Assembly: GCA_020635035.1 (NCBI GenBank)
Contig: JACKAO010000003.1
Span: forward strand, 124,001 to 188,000
From: Calditrichia bacterium
GTDB lineage: Bacteria; Calditrichota; Calditrichia; Calditrichales; J004
Direction: 5' to 3'
DNA length: 64,000 bases
Under the pieces are notes generated by a model. The model did no database searches. It saw only the letters and a program-made list of their open reading frames with translations, and was not told the origin of the DNA. Both the position numbers and the translations under genes were made by a program. Shown in pieces: positions 27,273 through 36,312 of this stretch (the stretch's first letter is position 1; each line of letters begins with the position of its first letter).

Positions 27273-30200
27273 CTATTTATTAAAAAAATCTAAAACTCCT
27301 TTAATAAACTGCACCCGGTGGATAGGGCTTGTAATGGTTTCGAAAGGAAAACCCATGGCTACAACCTTATACTCTCCTGCATAAGCTACAGCGGCGCTAA
27401 AGCTATTCTCTGCATACCTAAGGATAGAAACAGAACCATTTGCCGGACCGATTGCATCAGGTGCTTCAACCCGGTAAAGATGGCGATCAAAGTCGGTATT
27501 AAATGAAAAGTTTTTTGGTAGAGTTAAGAGAGTATCATTTGTAGTAAATACATCGCCAGTTTTAACTGCATGATTACAAACCCAATTATAGTGCAGGTTT
27601 TCCTGTGCAAAAATAACATCCGGGTAAAGGGTTTCCTGGTTTTCGAAAAGGTCGGTTGCAATATAAGCCCCGCTTAAAAACAATGATCCGCCACTGCCAA
27701 GATAGTTTCTAACAGAACGTTTCAGCTTTTCAGGAAAAGTTTTAAATGCTGTACCGTTCAAAGAATCCATCACTGTTTTTTGCCAGTGGGTTTCTTTCTC
27801 TTCACCCATGATCAGGTCCACCATTTTATAATCATCGAGCCGGATTTTTTCATCCATTATTGCTTCATCGCTGCAGGAGACAAATGAATATCCGGCGTCC
27901 CTAATGGCCGATCCGTGAACAAATGGATAATCGAAAGTATTTCCGGCAATTACTTTTGTCTCATAATCCGCCCAGCTGGCTCCATGTCCAGGCCGGTCAT
28001 CCGTGCTCCAGCGATTTGATCCGTCAAAGTTAAACTGTTCACCTACAAAATTCAGATCGTATTTATCAGGGACACCATTATCCAGAAAATAGGCAAATCC
28101 AAGGAAATCATCTTTTTCAATGATCGCCGGGGGAGCAATACGGTCAAATCCGTTGACAATTAATACAGGTGCATCTGAATTATTCGCTGCACATACGGAT
28201 AAAATTTCTGATGGGAAGCTTTCTCCGCCATCGTTTACAGCAGAAACCTTAAAACTATAAATTGTATTTTTTTCAGGACTCTGCAGAACAAAATTATTTG
28301 AAGGAACCAGTACGCCGTTATCAAAGCCACCGTCATTAATTCGTGTATAAACCAGATATGATTTTGCTTCAGCCGACGGCTCCAGCGGATCGGTTTGCTG
28401 CTGCCAGTTCAGAACGATATTCATGTTATTGTCGAGAACAGCACTAAAATGTGTAACAGGCAGGGGTTGAACAACAAAAGGTCGCTGATTTTGAGTGCTG
28501 ATAAAACGCAGGATTGCTTTATAAATAGCCCGTGATGTGTGGAATCGGAATCGTGGATCCAGTGCAAATTTCATGTCGAGATAATTCTGATGGGATAGAA
28601 GCTCAAGCAATGTTGCCGGAGTATTGGGGCGGAATGCTTCACTGTACTGAGCTTCATATAATGCCCGGCGCGACCATGCAGGATCAAAAAGTGTGCGGAT
28701 ATCATCTACAATCTGTGTCTGCATGATATCCGATAAATCACGGCTGGCGTAGCGCGACATGCCATCGGGAAAAACTGTCTGAGTATCAGCATCAACAACA
28801 CTGTAAATCTGAAGCGTTCCGATGGTCGTATCATTCCGGCTTATTCCTGCATCTGTATGAAAAGCGAGTGAAACATCAATAGGAATACCCATGCCCGATA
28901 CATCACGTTTTTTGTTAGGACCATTGGGTGCGCCGTACAGATAATTGACCCATTCTCCACGGCTCTGGTAATCATCCCGATAATCACTTCTGTTGCTGTT
29001 AAGACTGTAAACCAGGGTGTCTGGAAAACCTGCTGTTTGCAGCCAGTAGCGCGATCCTTCAACAAAACGCGGACGGTTGCTGGGTGCGCCATTCTGCATA
29101 ACATTGCCAATGCCACCACCGAATCGGACAGCGTCCGCTGTAACAATTTTACCTGCTTCATTACTTTGATTGCTCAGCATTACCCGGCCCTGTTCCTGGT
29201 TATAACCACGGTTAAATTTAAACGTGCCAAGGTAAATCCAGGTGCTGCCCCCAATCTGCTGATTTACAAGAAATTCTGTTTTTCCGCCACTGTGGAAAAC
29301 GGTATAATGTGCATCCTGTACATTCTGTTCACTGCGATGATATGAAACGTATACAGCATAAAATCCGCTGTCAGGGATAGACGGTGTCCAGTTAATAAAA
29401 GCACTTTGTTCTGTGTCGGATTTTGTAAAACGGTAAGTCCCGCTTGTGAAAGGGTTAAAATTTATCGGATAAGGCGGGCGGCCAAAAGCAAAACCGACAC
29501 TGTCACCTGTCTGCCAGGAAAAAGCATCATTTGTGCGGTTTTCTGAATAGGAAGTCATATTATTGCTGACCATGATCGAGTCATTGTCAATAATGATTTC
29601 ATTAACCTGCACATCACGTTCCCGCGGAACAAAAACATTTGCCCCGGCATTTTCCAGCATTGGCAGGATATAAGGAATAACAAAAGAAGTCGGCAGCAGG
29701 TCCTCAACCGTTCCGAAAAGCCGTGCTCTCTGCCACATCCAGCGATCCTGCTGATTGTTGTAGTACCAGCCATGGCTCTGCCACAAAGCGACATTATTAC
29801 CATACAAACCCGATTTTACCATCAGCGGATCGTCTTTTCTGCGAACTACAGGAACAGGGCGGTCATTGACATTTTTAGGCAAACGGGTTTTATCAAAATT
29901 TTGTTTATCTGAACGATAATAATTAGGGATAAGATTCTGAATAGGTTGCTCCAGGGAGCGCATTTCCAGTTTATATTCCCGATAATCAGACCCCAGGGTT
30001 TTCGCGAGTTCGGAATAAAACAGGTCGACAGTGTTTTCACGAAATGGAATCTGTGAAAGAGCTTCTGAAAAATCGACAATAATTTTTTTATTCGGCTTGT
30101 CAAAAATCAGGTTATCAATACGCGTGTGCAGAGATATAGCTGCGGGGTATTCTGTCTGTTTAACAAGGTACAGGAATTGTTCGATCTTTTTATGCACATC

Positions 30201-30323
30201 TATAGTTTCATCATCCATACCGCTGTAATTATAAGCAGGACGTTCAACAATTAATTCTTTGTGGCATGAAGCCATAAAAAGGAATAATATTAATAAGGTC
30301 AGTAATTTTGTAATATTGCTCAT
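27273..30323 (-). CDS. N-acetylmuramoyl-L-alanine amidase lipoprotein with inserted golvesin-like domain, Fn3 and C-terminal domain
   Basis: 1016 residues. Lipobox MASC gives Cys20. The catalytic domain resembles Amidase_3: zinc-ligand candidates His184 (SHGWYY), Glu207 (VEDLLPTSF), His489 (AFHTDAG) and a catalytic Glu574 (LLELLSHQNY). Between the second and third of these lies a golvesin/CBM-like module (about 248-415; AFINWTPSIPDSGFYAVYVSY ... ADAVRFGGG). A fibronectin type III domain (about 640-720, KSYLVYTRIN, YSFKVSAVNDGG) and a C-terminal ~290-residue region follow; its VRNYLGSGGSLFLSGAYIATDLF recalls GATase-like folds. It would cut peptide stems from murein at the envelope. Similar proteins are often auto-annotated as xanthan lyase; the amidase motifs argue otherwise. 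Confidence 0.75.
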   Translation of the reverse strand: MSNITKLLTLLILFLFMASCHKELIVERPAYNYSGMDDETIDVHKKIEQFLYLVKQTEYPAAISLHTRIDNLIFDKPNKKIIVDFSEALSQIPFRENTVDLFYSELAKTLGSDYREYKLEMRSLEQPIQNLIPNYYRSDKQNFDKTRLPKNVNDRPVPVVRRKDDPLMVKSGLYGNNVALWQSHGWYYNNQQDRWMWQRARLFGTVEDLLPTSFVIPYILPMLENAGANVFVPRERDVQVNEIIIDNDSIMVSNNMTSYSENRTNDAFSWQTGDSVGFAFGRPPYPINFNPFTSGTYRFTKSDTEQSAFINWTPSIPDSGFYAVYVSYHRSEQNVQDAHYTVFHSGGKTEFLVNQQIGGSTWIYLGTFKFNRGYNQEQGRVMLSNQSNEAGKIVTADAVRFGGGIGNVMQNGAPSNRPRFVEGSRYWLQTAGFPDTLVYSLNSNRSDYRDDYQSRGEWVNYLYGAPNGPNKKRDVSGMGIPIDVSLAFHTDAGISRNDTTIGTLQIYSVVDADTQTVFPDGMSRYASRDLSDIMQTQIVDDIRTLFDPAWSRRALYEAQYSEAFRPNTPATLLELLSHQNYLDMKFALDPRFRFHTSRAIYKAILRFISTQNQRPFVVQPLPVTHFSAVLDNNMNIVLNWQQQTDPLEPSAEAKSYLVYTRINDGGFDNGVLVPSNNFVLQSPEKNTIYSFKVSAVNDGGESFPSEILSVCAANNSDAPVLIVNGFDRIAPPAIIEKDDFLGFAYFLDNGVPDKYDLNFVGEQFNFDGSNRWSTDDRPGHGASWADYETKVIAGNTFDYPFVHGSAIRDAGYSFVSCSDEAIMDEKIRLDDYKMVDLIMGEEKETHWQKTVMDSLNGTAFKTFPEKLKRSVRNYLGSGGSLFLSGAYIATDLFENQETLYPDVIFAQENLHYNWVCNHAVKTGDVFTTNDTLLTLPKNFSFNTDFDRHLYRVEAPDAIGPANGSVSILRYAENSFSAAVAYAGEYKVVAMGFPFETITSPIHRVQFIKGVLDFFNK

Positions 30324-30416
30324 TATTTACCCTTTGAATATATTTTACACATGATCATTGTGGATAGAATCAATTTAACTTAATTCCTGAAAACTTAACA
30401 AGTCTAAATACAATTT

Positions 30417-32384
30417 ATGCATATTCCAATTCTTCTTGATATAGTTGTAATTATCGGTCTGGCAACAGCCGTTTCGCTTATTTGCCAGAAATTAAAGATT
30501 CCTTCAATTGTTGGTTTTCTGATTACAGGCGCTATTGCAGGCCCATCCGGTTTTTCATTGGTCAGTGCTGTACACGAAGTTGAAACTATGGCGGAGATAG
30601 GCGTCATTTTATTACTGTTTTCAATTGGATTGGAATTTTCACTGAAGCATCTTTTACAGATACGCAAAGCAGTTTTGTTAGGCGGATTTCTGCAAGTTGT
30701 TTTAACAACTGCTGTTACTGCTGTGATTATGCAGCAGTTGGGGTTTAAATCGAACGCTGCGATTTTTGCAGGTTTTCTTGTGGCTTTGAGCAGCACTGCC
30801 ATTGTACTTAATCAATTGCAGAAACAGGCAGCCATGGACGCTCCGCATGGCAGAGTTAGCCTGGCGATTCTAATTTTCCAGGATATTATTATTGTTCCAA
30901 TGATGATATTTACCCCGTTTCTTGCCGGTCAGGAATCTATCGACCTGGTTTCTCTTGCAGTGTTGCTGTTAAAAATTATTTTACTGTTGTTACTCATTTT
31001 TGCCGGTTCACGCTGGCTGATTCCACTCCTGTTTTTCCGGGTTGCACGTACGCAAAACCGGGAAATGTTTATCATGGCAATCGTATTTACCGTATTCGCG
31101 ATCGCCTGGCTCACAGCTACTATTGGATTATCACTGGCATTAGGGGCTTTTATGGCCGGATTGATGATCAGTGAGTCTGAATACAGTCATGATGCGGTCT
31201 CACATATTCTGCCTTTCCGCGATATTTTTATCAGCTTTTTCTTTGTCAGCGTAGGAATGCTTCTTAACAGCGCTGTGATTATTAGCCATTGGCCTTTAAT
31301 TTTAGGTGCTATTGGATTAATTGTTCTGGTAAAATTTTTAATAGCCGGATCAGCTACTATTATCCTGGGATTTCCGGGACGAATTGCTGTACTCGTTGGA
31401 TTGTCCCTTGCCCAGATCGGAGAATTTTCTTTTATTCTTGCAAAATCAGGCTATGACAGCGGTTTGTTATCATCCTTGCATTACCAGGTTTTTTTAGCGA
31501 TAACTGTGCTTATGATGATCCTGACCCCTTTTATGATCAGCAGCGGAAAGTATGCTGATAAAATTGTAAAATTTATGCCTTTAACAAAAAAAATGCGGGA
31601 AGGCCGGGTTAAGGAAGTTGACGAAGTGAAAACGCTTAACAATCATATTATCATTATCGGTTTTGGTGTAATTGGCAGGAATGTGGCTCATGCAGCACAA
31701 TCTGCTCATTTACCCTATGTAATTATGGAAATGAATCCGGAAACAGTTCAAAGAGAAAAACATAATGGTGAACCTATTTATTTTGGAGATGCCAGCTATC
31801 CGCAGGTGCTGCATACTCTTGGAACAGAAAAAGCAAAAGTGCTGGTAGTTGCCATTTCAGATATCGCTGCAACCAGAAGAATTGTATTTCTTTCCAAGCT
31901 TACAAATCCGGAGCTGATGGTAATTGCCCGTGCACGTTTTCAAAGTGAAATCGAGCCTTTGCAGGAGCTTGGCGCAGACCAGGTGATCGCAGAAGAGTTT
32001 GAAGCTTCGATTGAAATATTCTCACGGGTACTGGACCATTATTCCATCGACATAAATTTTATACAAGCCCTGGATAATGAAGTACGTAATAAAGGTTATC
32101 AGCAATTAAGGCAACAACGTGTAAACTGGCCGGCAATCGAAGCACTCAAGTTGTCTGACAGTGAAGTGCGCCTGGTAAAACCCGCAGAGAATTGTATGCT
32201 TATAAACAAATCATTAAAAGAAGTAAATTTCAGGCAAACCTACAAACTCAATTTGCTGGCTATCAGACGGAATGATAAACTGATCTCAAACCCGGGGGCT
32301 GAGCAGATAATTTTGCCGGAAGATAATTTAATTGTTTTTGGGCATCCGCAGGATATTGTTCGTCTCGAAAGTGAAATACAATAA
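30417..32384 (+). CDS. Cation:proton antiporter, KefB/C (CPA2) type with TrkA domains
   Basis: 655 residues. About 12 membrane helices (1-380) form the CPA2 exchanger fold (PSIVGFLITGAIAGP, LALGAFMAGLMISES). A TrkA-N nucleotide-binding domain (about 400-530; IIIIGFGVIGRNVA glycine motif, FGDASYPQVL) and a TrkA-C domain (about 565-650) follow. It probably exchanges K+ or Na+ for protons under nucleotide control. No KefF/KefG-type partner is next to it. It is convergent with the cytidylyltransferase gene, eight bases apart. Confidence 0.92.
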   Translation: MHIPILLDIVVIIGLATAVSLICQKLKIPSIVGFLITGAIAGPSGFSLVSAVHEVETMAEIGVILLLFSIGLEFSLKHLLQIRKAVLLGGFLQVVLTTAVTAVIMQQLGFKSNAAIFAGFLVALSSTAIVLNQLQKQAAMDAPHGRVSLAILIFQDIIIVPMMIFTPFLAGQESIDLVSLAVLLLKIILLLLLIFAGSRWLIPLLFFRVARTQNREMFIMAIVFTVFAIAWLTATIGLSLALGAFMAGLMISESEYSHDAVSHILPFRDIFISFFFVSVGMLLNSAVIISHWPLILGAIGLIVLVKFLIAGSATIILGFPGRIAVLVGLSLAQIGEFSFILAKSGYDSGLLSSLHYQVFLAITVLMMILTPFMISSGKYADKIVKFMPLTKKMREGRVKEVDEVKTLNNHIIIIGFGVIGRNVAHAAQSAHLPYVIMEMNPETVQREKHNGEPIYFGDASYPQVLHTLGTEKAKVLVVAISDIAATRRIVFLSKLTNPELMVIARARFQSEIEPLQELGADQVIAEEFEASIEIFSRVLDHYSIDINFIQALDNEVRNKGYQQLRQQRVNWPAIEALKLSDSEVRLVKPAENCMLINKSLKEVNFRQTYKLNLLAIRRNDKLISNPGAEQIILPEDNLIVFGHPQDIVRLESEIQ

Positions 32385-32392
32385 AGAATTTA

Positions 32393-33121
32393 TTAAAGAT
32401 CGGTAATCATTTTTTTAGCCTGCTCATAGTCTTCAATGGTGTCAATTTCCATACATTTGTAAGATTGTACATCAACCGGGTATATTTTCTGCCCCTGTTC
32501 TATGGCACGCTGAAATGCTTTTTCATAAAACACATTCACATCTTTTTGCATAATAATCATTTCATCCAGGATGGTAAACAGCTCATTCACAAAGTTTTTA
32601 CTGAAACACTCAATACCTACAGATTCACCAATGGCAGATGCTGGATTCACTGTTTTGCTGATTTCTGTAACGGCCCTGTCTGCAGCAACCGTAACTTTTA
32701 TTTCTTCGTCACCAAGTTTATGATCCGATTTAAGCGCAAGACTGTTTTCGTATCCTGACGATTTTAATTGTGCGATTATACGCCCGTCAAAAACAATGTC
32801 GCTGTCTAACAGTAACATGTCATGATTGAGAGTATGATTTTTAGTAAGCCAGAGTGAATAAATATTATTCGTGGAATCATAGATTTCGTTATGAATAATT
32901 GTAATTTTAATTTTTGGAAAAGCTGTTTCAATAAAGTCACGGATTTTATTATTTAAATACCCTGTAACAATAATAATATCATCGATATCATTTGCTAACA
33001 GATTGTTTACAGCACGTTCTAAAATTGTCTTACCGCCCATGGGTAAAAGGCATTTGGGGGTATTATTTGTTAAAGGCCGCATCCGCGAAGCAACACCGGC
33101 AGCAAGAATTATCCCTATCAT
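32393..33121 (-). CDS. Sugar/choline-phosphate type nucleotidyltransferase (LicC-like)
   Basis: 242 residues, one nucleotidyltransferase domain. The N-terminal nucleotide-binding motif reads LAAGVASRMRPLTNNTPKCL, the metal-binding LLDSDIVFD lies near 100, and EIDTIEDYEQA near the end. The small size and motif spacing match LicC-type phosphocholine or inositol-phosphate cytidylyltransferases rather than long sugar enzymes. Its ATG overlaps the previous stop by one base (TAATG), so it is the last of three coupled genes with a PLP enzyme and a CDP-alcohol phosphotransferase. A product such as a CDP-aminoalcohol is therefore plausible; exact substrate not shown. Confidence 0.8.
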   Translation of the reverse strand: MIGIILAAGVASRMRPLTNNTPKCLLPMGGKTILERAVNNLLANDIDDIIIVTGYLNNKIRDFIETAFPKIKITIIHNEIYDSTNNIYSLWLTKNHTLNHDMLLLDSDIVFDGRIIAQLKSSGYENSLALKSDHKLGDEEIKVTVAADRAVTEISKTVNPASAIGESVGIECFSKNFVNELFTILDEMIIMQKDVNVFYEKAFQRAIEQGQKIYPVDVQSYKCMEIDTIEDYEQAKKMITDL

Positions 33122-33999
33122 TAAATCCCTTCGGGTAGTGGTTTTTTGTCTATAAATTTTTGGGTGAAAAACAGGATCAAAGCATAACTGTTACCAATCA
33201 GAATCAGCCCCCATAAATAGATGTCAAGCCGATTTAAAAAAGCGCAGACAATCATAAAAGACAATTGTGTTGTTGGTCCCAGGTACGTCCAAAAATGAAT
33301 TATTTTTTTATTGTTATTGTAATAGTCCTGTTTTTCCTGTTCACTAAGGCCTGATTTATTATTCTCAGAAGTCACGGATCCCTGAACAGAAGAATATCGC
33401 AGGTAAGCTTTTAAGAGAAATTTCTGGAAATAATATCCACGTTTAATCTTTATTTTTTCGTATTCATCACGGAATTCTTCCAGGCCATCTGTCAGCACAG
33501 CGGGTCGGTCCTGGGTCATATCCATAAAACGGTTGCGGTAGTAATCCAATGAAATTGCATGGAAAGCGTTACTTATTCCGGCAGTAACAACAAGGACCCA
33601 TGTAGAAAGTGCATTTTCGGATTGTGAAGATAAACCTATACCAATAGTAATATAAGCAAATATTGTCACAACATAATCCGCCATGCCATCCAGAATACGG
33701 CCGACAGGAGAGCCGTTTTTCTTTAGACGGGCAAGCATCCCGTCTGCACAATCAAGTACATCGTAAGCAATAAGCAAAAATCCAGCGATTATAAAAGCAG
33801 TATGCGTATTTAAGATAAAAAACACACCGCCAATCAAACCTACAATCATTGCTAAAAGAGTAATTTGATTAGGTGTAAGGCTTGTTCTGTAAATCAGTTT
33901 TACAAACAGAAAAGCCAACGGACGGTAAAAAACAAGATCAAGAACTTCTTCTATTTCAATGGATTTAAGCGAAGATTTGTACTCTTTCAACAGACTCAT
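33121..33999 (-). CDS. CDP-alcohol phosphatidyltransferase family protein
   Basis: 292 residues with about six membrane helices. The full family motif is present near 85-115: CADGMLAR, then GRILDGMAD, giving the spaced Asp/Gly/Arg/Asp residues that bind the CDP group and metals. It transfers a phospho-alcohol from CDP-linked donor to a lipid or polyol acceptor, displacing CMP, at the inner membrane. A charged cytosolic segment at about 160-215 is unusual in size. Overlaps by four bases with the upstream PLP-enzyme gene and by one with the downstream cytidylyltransferase, so the three act together. Confidence 0.9.
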   Translation of the reverse strand: MSLLKEYKSSLKSIEIEEVLDLVFYRPLAFLFVKLIYRTSLTPNQITLLAMIVGLIGGVFFILNTHTAFIIAGFLLIAYDVLDCADGMLARLKKNGSPVGRILDGMADYVVTIFAYITIGIGLSSQSENALSTWVLVVTAGISNAFHAISLDYYRNRFMDMTQDRPAVLTDGLEEFRDEYEKIKIKRGYYFQKFLLKAYLRYSSVQGSVTSENNKSGLSEQEKQDYYNNNKKIIHFWTYLGPTTQLSFMIVCAFLNRLDIYLWGLILIGNSYALILFFTQKFIDKKPLPEGI

Positions 34000-35027
34000 T
34001 TTTTGTGAAATTCCTTAATGGCTTCGATGACCATTTTATTCTCTTCGCGTGTGCCGATTGTTATTCTAAGATGAGAATTTAATACTGGTTCATTCATGAA
34101 TTTTATTACAAGCCCCTTGTTTTTCAGGAATGTATTAAGATCTGTCATTATTTCTTTGGGAATTTTGACCAGCATAAAATTAGCATCTGACTTGTAAGGA
34201 TTAAAACCCGGCAGCTGGGCCAGCTCGTTAAAATACAGTTCTTTGTCTTCTTTCATCCGGTCGTAAATATTTGCATAGTAATCGGCTGAATCCAACGCGG
34301 CAATGGCGATATTTTCTGACAACCGATGATAGCCAAGGTAGCGATTCATTAGTGTTGACAATGCTGAAAGGTTTTCTCCAACAACGGCATAACCGATACG
34401 CATCCCGGCAAGAGCATAATATTTTGAAAATGTCCGGATAACGATAAGATTGGGATTTTCTTTAATAACCTGGGCAATGTTTATAGGGTTACTGTAGGAT
34501 AAATATGCCTGATCAAGAATTACAACCGTTTCACGCATTTTTTTTAATATGCTGAACAAGTCTTCATTAGCAAGTGAATTTCCTGTTGGATTGTTTGGGG
34601 AACTGATTAAAACCATCTCCGGTTTTTCCTGTTCATACATCTGCAGCATTTTATCAACATCGTAATAAAATGTGTCTTCACCTACCACAATTGGATATTC
34701 GATATTCGATCCATTAGCTTCACTGGCCAGTTCTTTATAGTACCACCAGGAATAGGAAGGAATCATGATGTTTTTGCCTTCACTCAAAAAACATTGGACA
34801 GCCTGCTTTAGCAGATCTTCGGCACCATAACCCAAAAGAATCTGTTCTCTTGATACATTCAGATCGCTAGCAAGGCGCTCGGTAAGTATACTTTTAAAAC
34901 CTTTTTCATGTGCTCGGGTGTAGTAACTAAGCTTTGTTAGATCAGCATTTTTCAGGACTTCAAAACATTTTGGAGCAGGTCCATAATTATTCTCATTCCT
35001 GTCTAGGTAGATCATTTTTTGTTCCAT
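33996..35027 (-). CDS. PLP-dependent enzyme, HisC/CobD-like class I/II aminotransferase fold
   Basis: 343 residues. The PLP lysine lies in RTFSKYYALAGMRIGYAVV (about 200), and SPNNPTGN near 150 and the C-terminal arginine motif LRITIGTREEN are typical of the histidinol-phosphate aminotransferase / threonine-phosphate decarboxylase group. No his genes are nearby, so a role in histidine synthesis is unlikely. Its position as first gene of an operon with a cytidylyltransferase and a CDP-alcohol phosphotransferase suggests it makes an aminoalcohol phosphate, for instance by decarboxylating a phospho-amino acid as CobD does. That is inference. AGGAC precedes the ATG. Confidence 0.8.
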   Translation of the reverse strand: MEQKMIYLDRNENNYGPAPKCFEVLKNADLTKLSYYTRAHEKGFKSILTERLASDLNVSREQILLGYGAEDLLKQAVQCFLSEGKNIMIPSYSWWYYKELASEANGSNIEYPIVVGEDTFYYDVDKMLQMYEQEKPEMVLISSPNNPTGNSLANEDLFSILKKMRETVVILDQAYLSYSNPINIAQVIKENPNLIVIRTFSKYYALAGMRIGYAVVGENLSALSTLMNRYLGYHRLSENIAIAALDSADYYANIYDRMKEDKELYFNELAQLPGFNPYKSDANFMLVKIPKEIMTDLNTFLKNKGLVIKFMNEPVLNSHLRITIGTREENKMVIEAIKEFHKK

Positions 35028-35149
35028 TATAGTGTCCTAATCAAAATAAAGTTTTAAAATAGTCATTTTCTAATATTCAGATAATATATTTTATGCATTT
35101 TAAGGTAACTTGTTTTTTTATTTTTAGAAGTAAAAAGTAATCTACTTAA

Positions 35150-35938
35150 TTAAAACAATTTTACTCCACGGTATCCGAGATATATCCCCAAAATGCATAA
35201 TACAATTCCCAAACTTTGTATCACCTTTTCCAATAGACGGATGTTCAGCTTGTCCCTGTATTTTACAAGTAACCGCGCATAAAGGTAAAGCCAAAGCAAC
35301 CCTCCCAGCGCAACTGTAAATGCATAAACAACACTTAGTAAAAATAGCGAAGGCGTATTTACAACTTCAGTGTTTTCAAAATTTTCATTGCTGTATTTTT
35401 CGGCAGATTTAAACTCAGGACCGGCAATTTTAGAAACGGCATCTACATTTTCGTTAAGAAGCTTTTCCAGTCCGCCTGTTTGCAAACCGACCGATGCCAT
35501 GAATGAAAAAACCATAAATGACGAAATCAGCCATCCCAGAAACAATGAAGGATTGGAGAGATTAAGAAAAATGCCGGTACGCATCCCGCCACGGTTTGCA
35601 ACTTTATCATCCACAATATTTTCCGAAAGATTGTCGATTTTTAGCTGCGTTTTCAAAATTTTGTAACCGATTGTTATGGTAATGACAGACCCAATGAATA
35701 GGAGATAAGGGATAGCCGGTTTATAATAGGGATAAAGAGTCGCAATGCCGTAAATGGCTATCAGGACATAAAAAAATTCCACAATAACGGCACCAATAGC
35801 AGTTCGGACACAAAAACGCAATTTCCCTTTTAATGCATTTGAAGTTATGATAATACTAATAGGTCCGGCAATAGGCATGGAAAATAAAAAACCTGCCAGC
35901 AGTCCGGTTATGGCAACCGTAATGAAATCTTCAAACAT
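35150..35938 (-). CDS. LysE-type amino-acid exporter
   Basis: 262 residues with six membrane helices. The start (GLLAGFLFSMPIAGPISIII) carries the GPxS motif of the LysE/RhtB family, and the first three helices are followed by a hydrophilic loop (about 135-195) longer than in most members. Expected to export amino acids or similar small molecules with proton motive force. It lies 122 bases upstream of the lipid-type operon on the same strand, with AT-rich sequence between, so co-transcription is possible but not shown. The loop insertion is the only oddity. Confidence 0.8.
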   Translation of the reverse strand: MFEDFITVAITGLLAGFLFSMPIAGPISIIITSNALKGKLRFCVRTAIGAVIVEFFYVLIAIYGIATLYPYYKPAIPYLLFIGSVITITIGYKILKTQLKIDNLSENIVDDKVANRGGMRTGIFLNLSNPSLFLGWLISSFMVFSFMASVGLQTGGLEKLLNENVDAVSKIAGPEFKSAEKYSNENFENTEVVNTPSLFLLSVVYAFTVALGGLLWLYLYARLLVKYRDKLNIRLLEKVIQSLGIVLCILGIYLGYRGVKLF

Positions 35939-36132
35939 GTTTTAAAATTATAGAAATTTGCTTTTGCTGAGATTGAGTTAGTATCTGTTTAATAAAAAAT
36001 TAAAATAACTAAGTTAAAATTTAAATGCCATTTTAGATGTATTCGCCGATCAATTATCAACGTTAAAAAATCTGTTAAGTTTGAAAAATGATAAGGCAGT
36101 TTTGAAATCTATTTTTGACTCAATTTATTCAA

Positions 36133-36176
36133 TTGTTTAAATTCCAAAGCCTGAATAAATATTAATGAATTATAAA
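36133..36176 (+). promoter_or_regulatory. Possible promoter of the SRP RNA
   Basis: TTGTTT (36133-36138) is followed by TAAATA at 17-base spacing (36156-36161), and by TATAAA at 36171-36176 close to the RNA start. Bacteroidota/FCB promoters differ from the standard form and the region is AT-rich, so assignment is tentative. Confidence 0.25.
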
Positions 36177-36179
36177 ACT

Positions 36180-36273
36180 GCCAGGCCCCACGCAATAGAA
36201 TTTCACCCAACCCCGTCAGGTCCGGAAGGAAGCAGCGGTCAGTGGATGCATATGTGCCGTGGGTTTTCCTGGC
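36180..36273 (+). ncRNA. ffs: Signal recognition particle RNA, small bacterial type (4.5S)
   Basis: The conserved domain IV core CAGGTCCGGAAGGAAGCAGC (36217-36236) includes the GGAA tetraloop and the Ffh-binding internal loop sequence. The outer ends GCCAGG (36180-36185) and CCTGGC (36268-36273) pair, giving a ~94-base hairpin without an Alu domain. TTTTTT follows directly and probably ends transcription. It binds Ffh for co-translational membrane targeting. It lies 39 bases upstream of dnaX, the same order as scr-dnaX in Bacillus subtilis. Confidence 0.95.
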
Positions 36274-36312
36274 TTTTTTCATTTAAAACATTCAAATAAA
36301 AACTGATCCATT

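Noticed and set aside
32393..35027. Phosphonate pathway (PntC-type) reading of the operon
   Set aside because: No PEP mutase or phosphonopyruvate decarboxylase is nearby, and the PLP enzyme is HisC/CobD-like rather than a 2-aminoethylphosphonate transaminase.
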